Source: Pelagibacteraceae bacterium (GTDB lineage Bacteria; Pseudomonadota; Alphaproteobacteria; Pelagibacterales; Pelagibacteraceae). From it: a stretch of DNA of 6,635 nucleotides. The notes below the pieces were generated by a model. That model did no database searches and was not told the DNA's origin. It saw only the letters and a program-made list of their open reading frames with translations. How positions within the stretch are numbered: position 1 is the stretch's first letter; every line of letters starts with the position of its first letter. The stretch is taken from positions 22,724-29,358 of the forward strand of contig NYVZ01000023.1 in the NCBI GenBank assembly GCA_002684895.1, written 5' to 3'. Made by a program: the position numbers and the translations under genes. This document shows, in pieces, positions 5,420 through 6,635 of the stretch.

Positions 5420-6635
5420 GTAAATTAAATTATATACGTAACTTAGGAGCTAAAGCAAAAAAAGCCTCACAAGATTTGTCTATCTTGTCTGAAAAAAAGA
5501 AAAACGCAGTACTAAAATCGTTTTATTTAAATATTAAAAAAAACTCCAGTAAAATTCTTAAAGCTAACGAAATAGATATAATCTCTAGCAAAAAGAAAGG
5601 GTTAAAAGAAAATTTAATTGATCGTAGCATGCTTAATAAAGATAGGATTGAATCTATACTTAATTCAATTGAAGAAGTTATTTCATTCAAAGATCCAACT
5701 CACAAAGTGATTGCCAAATGGAAACGTCCTAATAATTTAATCATAAATCGTGTAACTATGCCAATTGGTGTATTGGGAGTTATATATGAAGCTCGACCAA
5801 ATGTTACTTCCGATGTAGCAATATTAAGTTTTAAATCTGGAAATTCAGCAATACTACGTGGAGGTAAGGAGGCCTTAAAATCTAATATCACTATATCAAA
5901 TTTATTCAGAGCAAGTTTAAAAAAAAATAATATAAATCAAGATTGTATACAACTGGTCAATAATACTGACAGAAAAATTGTTGATTTAATGCTGTCAAAA
6001 ATGTCGGATTATATCGACATTATCATACCAAGGGGAGGTAAAAGTCTAGTTAAGAAAGTATTGGAATTATCTAAAGTACCTACAATTGGTCACTTGGAGG
6101 GACTATGTCACGTTTATCTTGATAATCAATACAACTACAACATAGCCGAAAAATTAATTATTAATTCCAAACTAAGAAGGACAAGTATTTGTGGAGCTGC
6201 AGAAACATTGCTAATTCATAAATCTGTAAAAAAAAGTGATATTTACAAAATTCTAAAAAAACTAAAAATCCAAGGTTGTAAGATTATAGGTGATAAAAAA
6301 ATAAAAAAGATATTCGAAGAGTCTATTTTGGCTAAAGAAAATGATTGGTCAACAGAATATTTGGACTCTAAAATATCTGTCAAAATCGTCAATAATTTAA
6401 ATGAAGCCATAGACCACATAAAAAAATATGGGACGAATCATACTGAATGTATTATTTCAAAAAATAAAAAAAACATTAAAGACTTTGAAAGAAGAGTAAG
6501 CAGCTCAATAGTAATGACTAATGCTTCAACTCAATTTGCTGATGGTTATGAGTTTGGTTTAGGTTCAGAGGTTGGAATATCTACTAATAAAATGCATCCC
6601 AGAGGACCTGTTGGTTTAGAACAGCTTGTGACGTA
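5416..6635 (+). CDS. proA: Glutamate-5-semialdehyde dehydrogenase (gamma-glutamyl phosphate reductase), 3' end outside window
   Basis: ProA reduces glutamyl 5-phosphate with NADPH to glutamate-5-semialdehyde, the second step of proline synthesis, and is thought to act with ProB because the intermediate is unstable. The frame starts at ATG 5416, overlapping the proB stop as ATGA, and stays open to the window end: 406 complete codons, with probably about 10-15 missing. Seen: RVTMPIGVLGVIYEARPNV (about 112-130), LRGGKEALKSN in the cofactor-binding domain, IPRGGKSLV, VPTIGHLEGLCHVYLD (about 221-236), and LRRTSICGAAETLL with the catalytic Cys at residue 259 (codon 6190-6192). Near the end are MTNASTQFADGYEFGLGSEVGIST and KMHPRGPVGLEQL, the usual ProA C-terminal block. 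No ribosome binding site is visible, consistent with coupled translation from proB. A run of nine A (5919-5927) is in frame. Confidence 0.97.
   Translation, partial: MSKLNYIRNLGAKAKKASQDLSILSEKKKNAVLKSFYLNIKKNSSKILKANEIDIISSKKKGLKENLIDRSMLNKDRIESILNSIEEVISFKDPTHKVIAKWKRPNNLIINRVTMPIGVLGVIYEARPNVTSDVAILSFKSGNSAILRGGKEALKSNITISNLFRASLKKNNINQDCIQLVNNTDRKIVDLMLSKMSDYIDIIIPRGGKSLVKKVLELSKVPTIGHLEGLCHVYLDNQYNYNIAEKLIINSKLRRTSICGAAETLLIHKSVKKSDIYKILKKLKIQGCKIIGDKKIKKIFEESILAKENDWSTEYLDSKISVKIVNNLNEAIDHIKKYGTNHTECIISKNKKNIKDFERRVSSSIVMTNASTQFADGYEFGLGSEVGISTNKMHPRGPVGLEQLVT

Noticed and set aside
5700..5891. Minus-strand open frame of 63 codons inside proA
   Set aside because: It is antisense to the conserved cofactor-binding region of ProA, with no independent support.
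1..6635. Search for CRISPR repeats, insertion sequence ends, tRNA or rRNA, riboswitches or a defence-type gene set
   Set aside because: Nothing with the required structure was seen. The window is nearly all housekeeping coding sequence, and I do not claim a new system here.

Overview
The window is an almost fully coding, strongly AT-rich stretch with no mobile element, CRISPR array, rRNA or tRNA that I can see. Gene content and order point to an alphaproteobacterium. The run rplU-rpmA-obgE-proB-proA, the adjacent metX-metW pair, and a small methyltransferase divergent from gloB are all arrangements I associate with that class. The low GC, tiny intergenic gaps (1, 1, 64, 14 and 44 nt), start/stop overlaps and Lys/Asn/Ile-rich proteins suggest a small, streamlined genome (SAR11-like or a similar AT-rich marine lineage, or a Rickettsiales-like one). 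That placement is inference; no phylogenetic marker was compared.

Left part (1-1805): the 3' part of metX (homoserine O-acyltransferase) overlaps metW by 17 nt, and together they serve the activation of homoserine in methionine synthesis. metW converges on a minus-strand class I methyltransferase-fold gene with a 1-nt gap. A weak stem followed by six T lies across this junction and may end the metXW transcript.

Middle (1806-2641): the methyltransferase and gloB (glyoxalase II) are divergent, with only one base between their start codons, so each gene's promoter must lie inside the other's coding sequence. After gloB, a 64-nt gap holds a consensus-like promoter (TTGACA, 16 bp, TATATT) with a dyad filling its spacer, placed to drive the ribosomal protein genes.

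Right part (2642-6635): rplU (L21), rpmA (L27), obgE (ribosome-assembly GTPase), proB (glutamate 5-kinase) and proA (glutamate-5-semialdehyde dehydrogenase, cut by the window end) run in one direction. obgE/proB and proB/proA overlap as ATGA, indicating co-translation. ProB and ProA carry out the first two steps of proline synthesis from glutamate. L21, L27 and Obg all relate to the large ribosomal subunit. A 24-nt imperfect dyad separates rpmA from obgE and may separate high ribosomal-protein expression from lower expression downstream.

This is mainly a housekeeping region. I found no evidence for an undescribed multi-gene system. The points most worth a second look are the 1-nt divergent start pair with its uncharacterised gloB-linked methyltransferase-like protein, and the dyad inside the rplU promoter.
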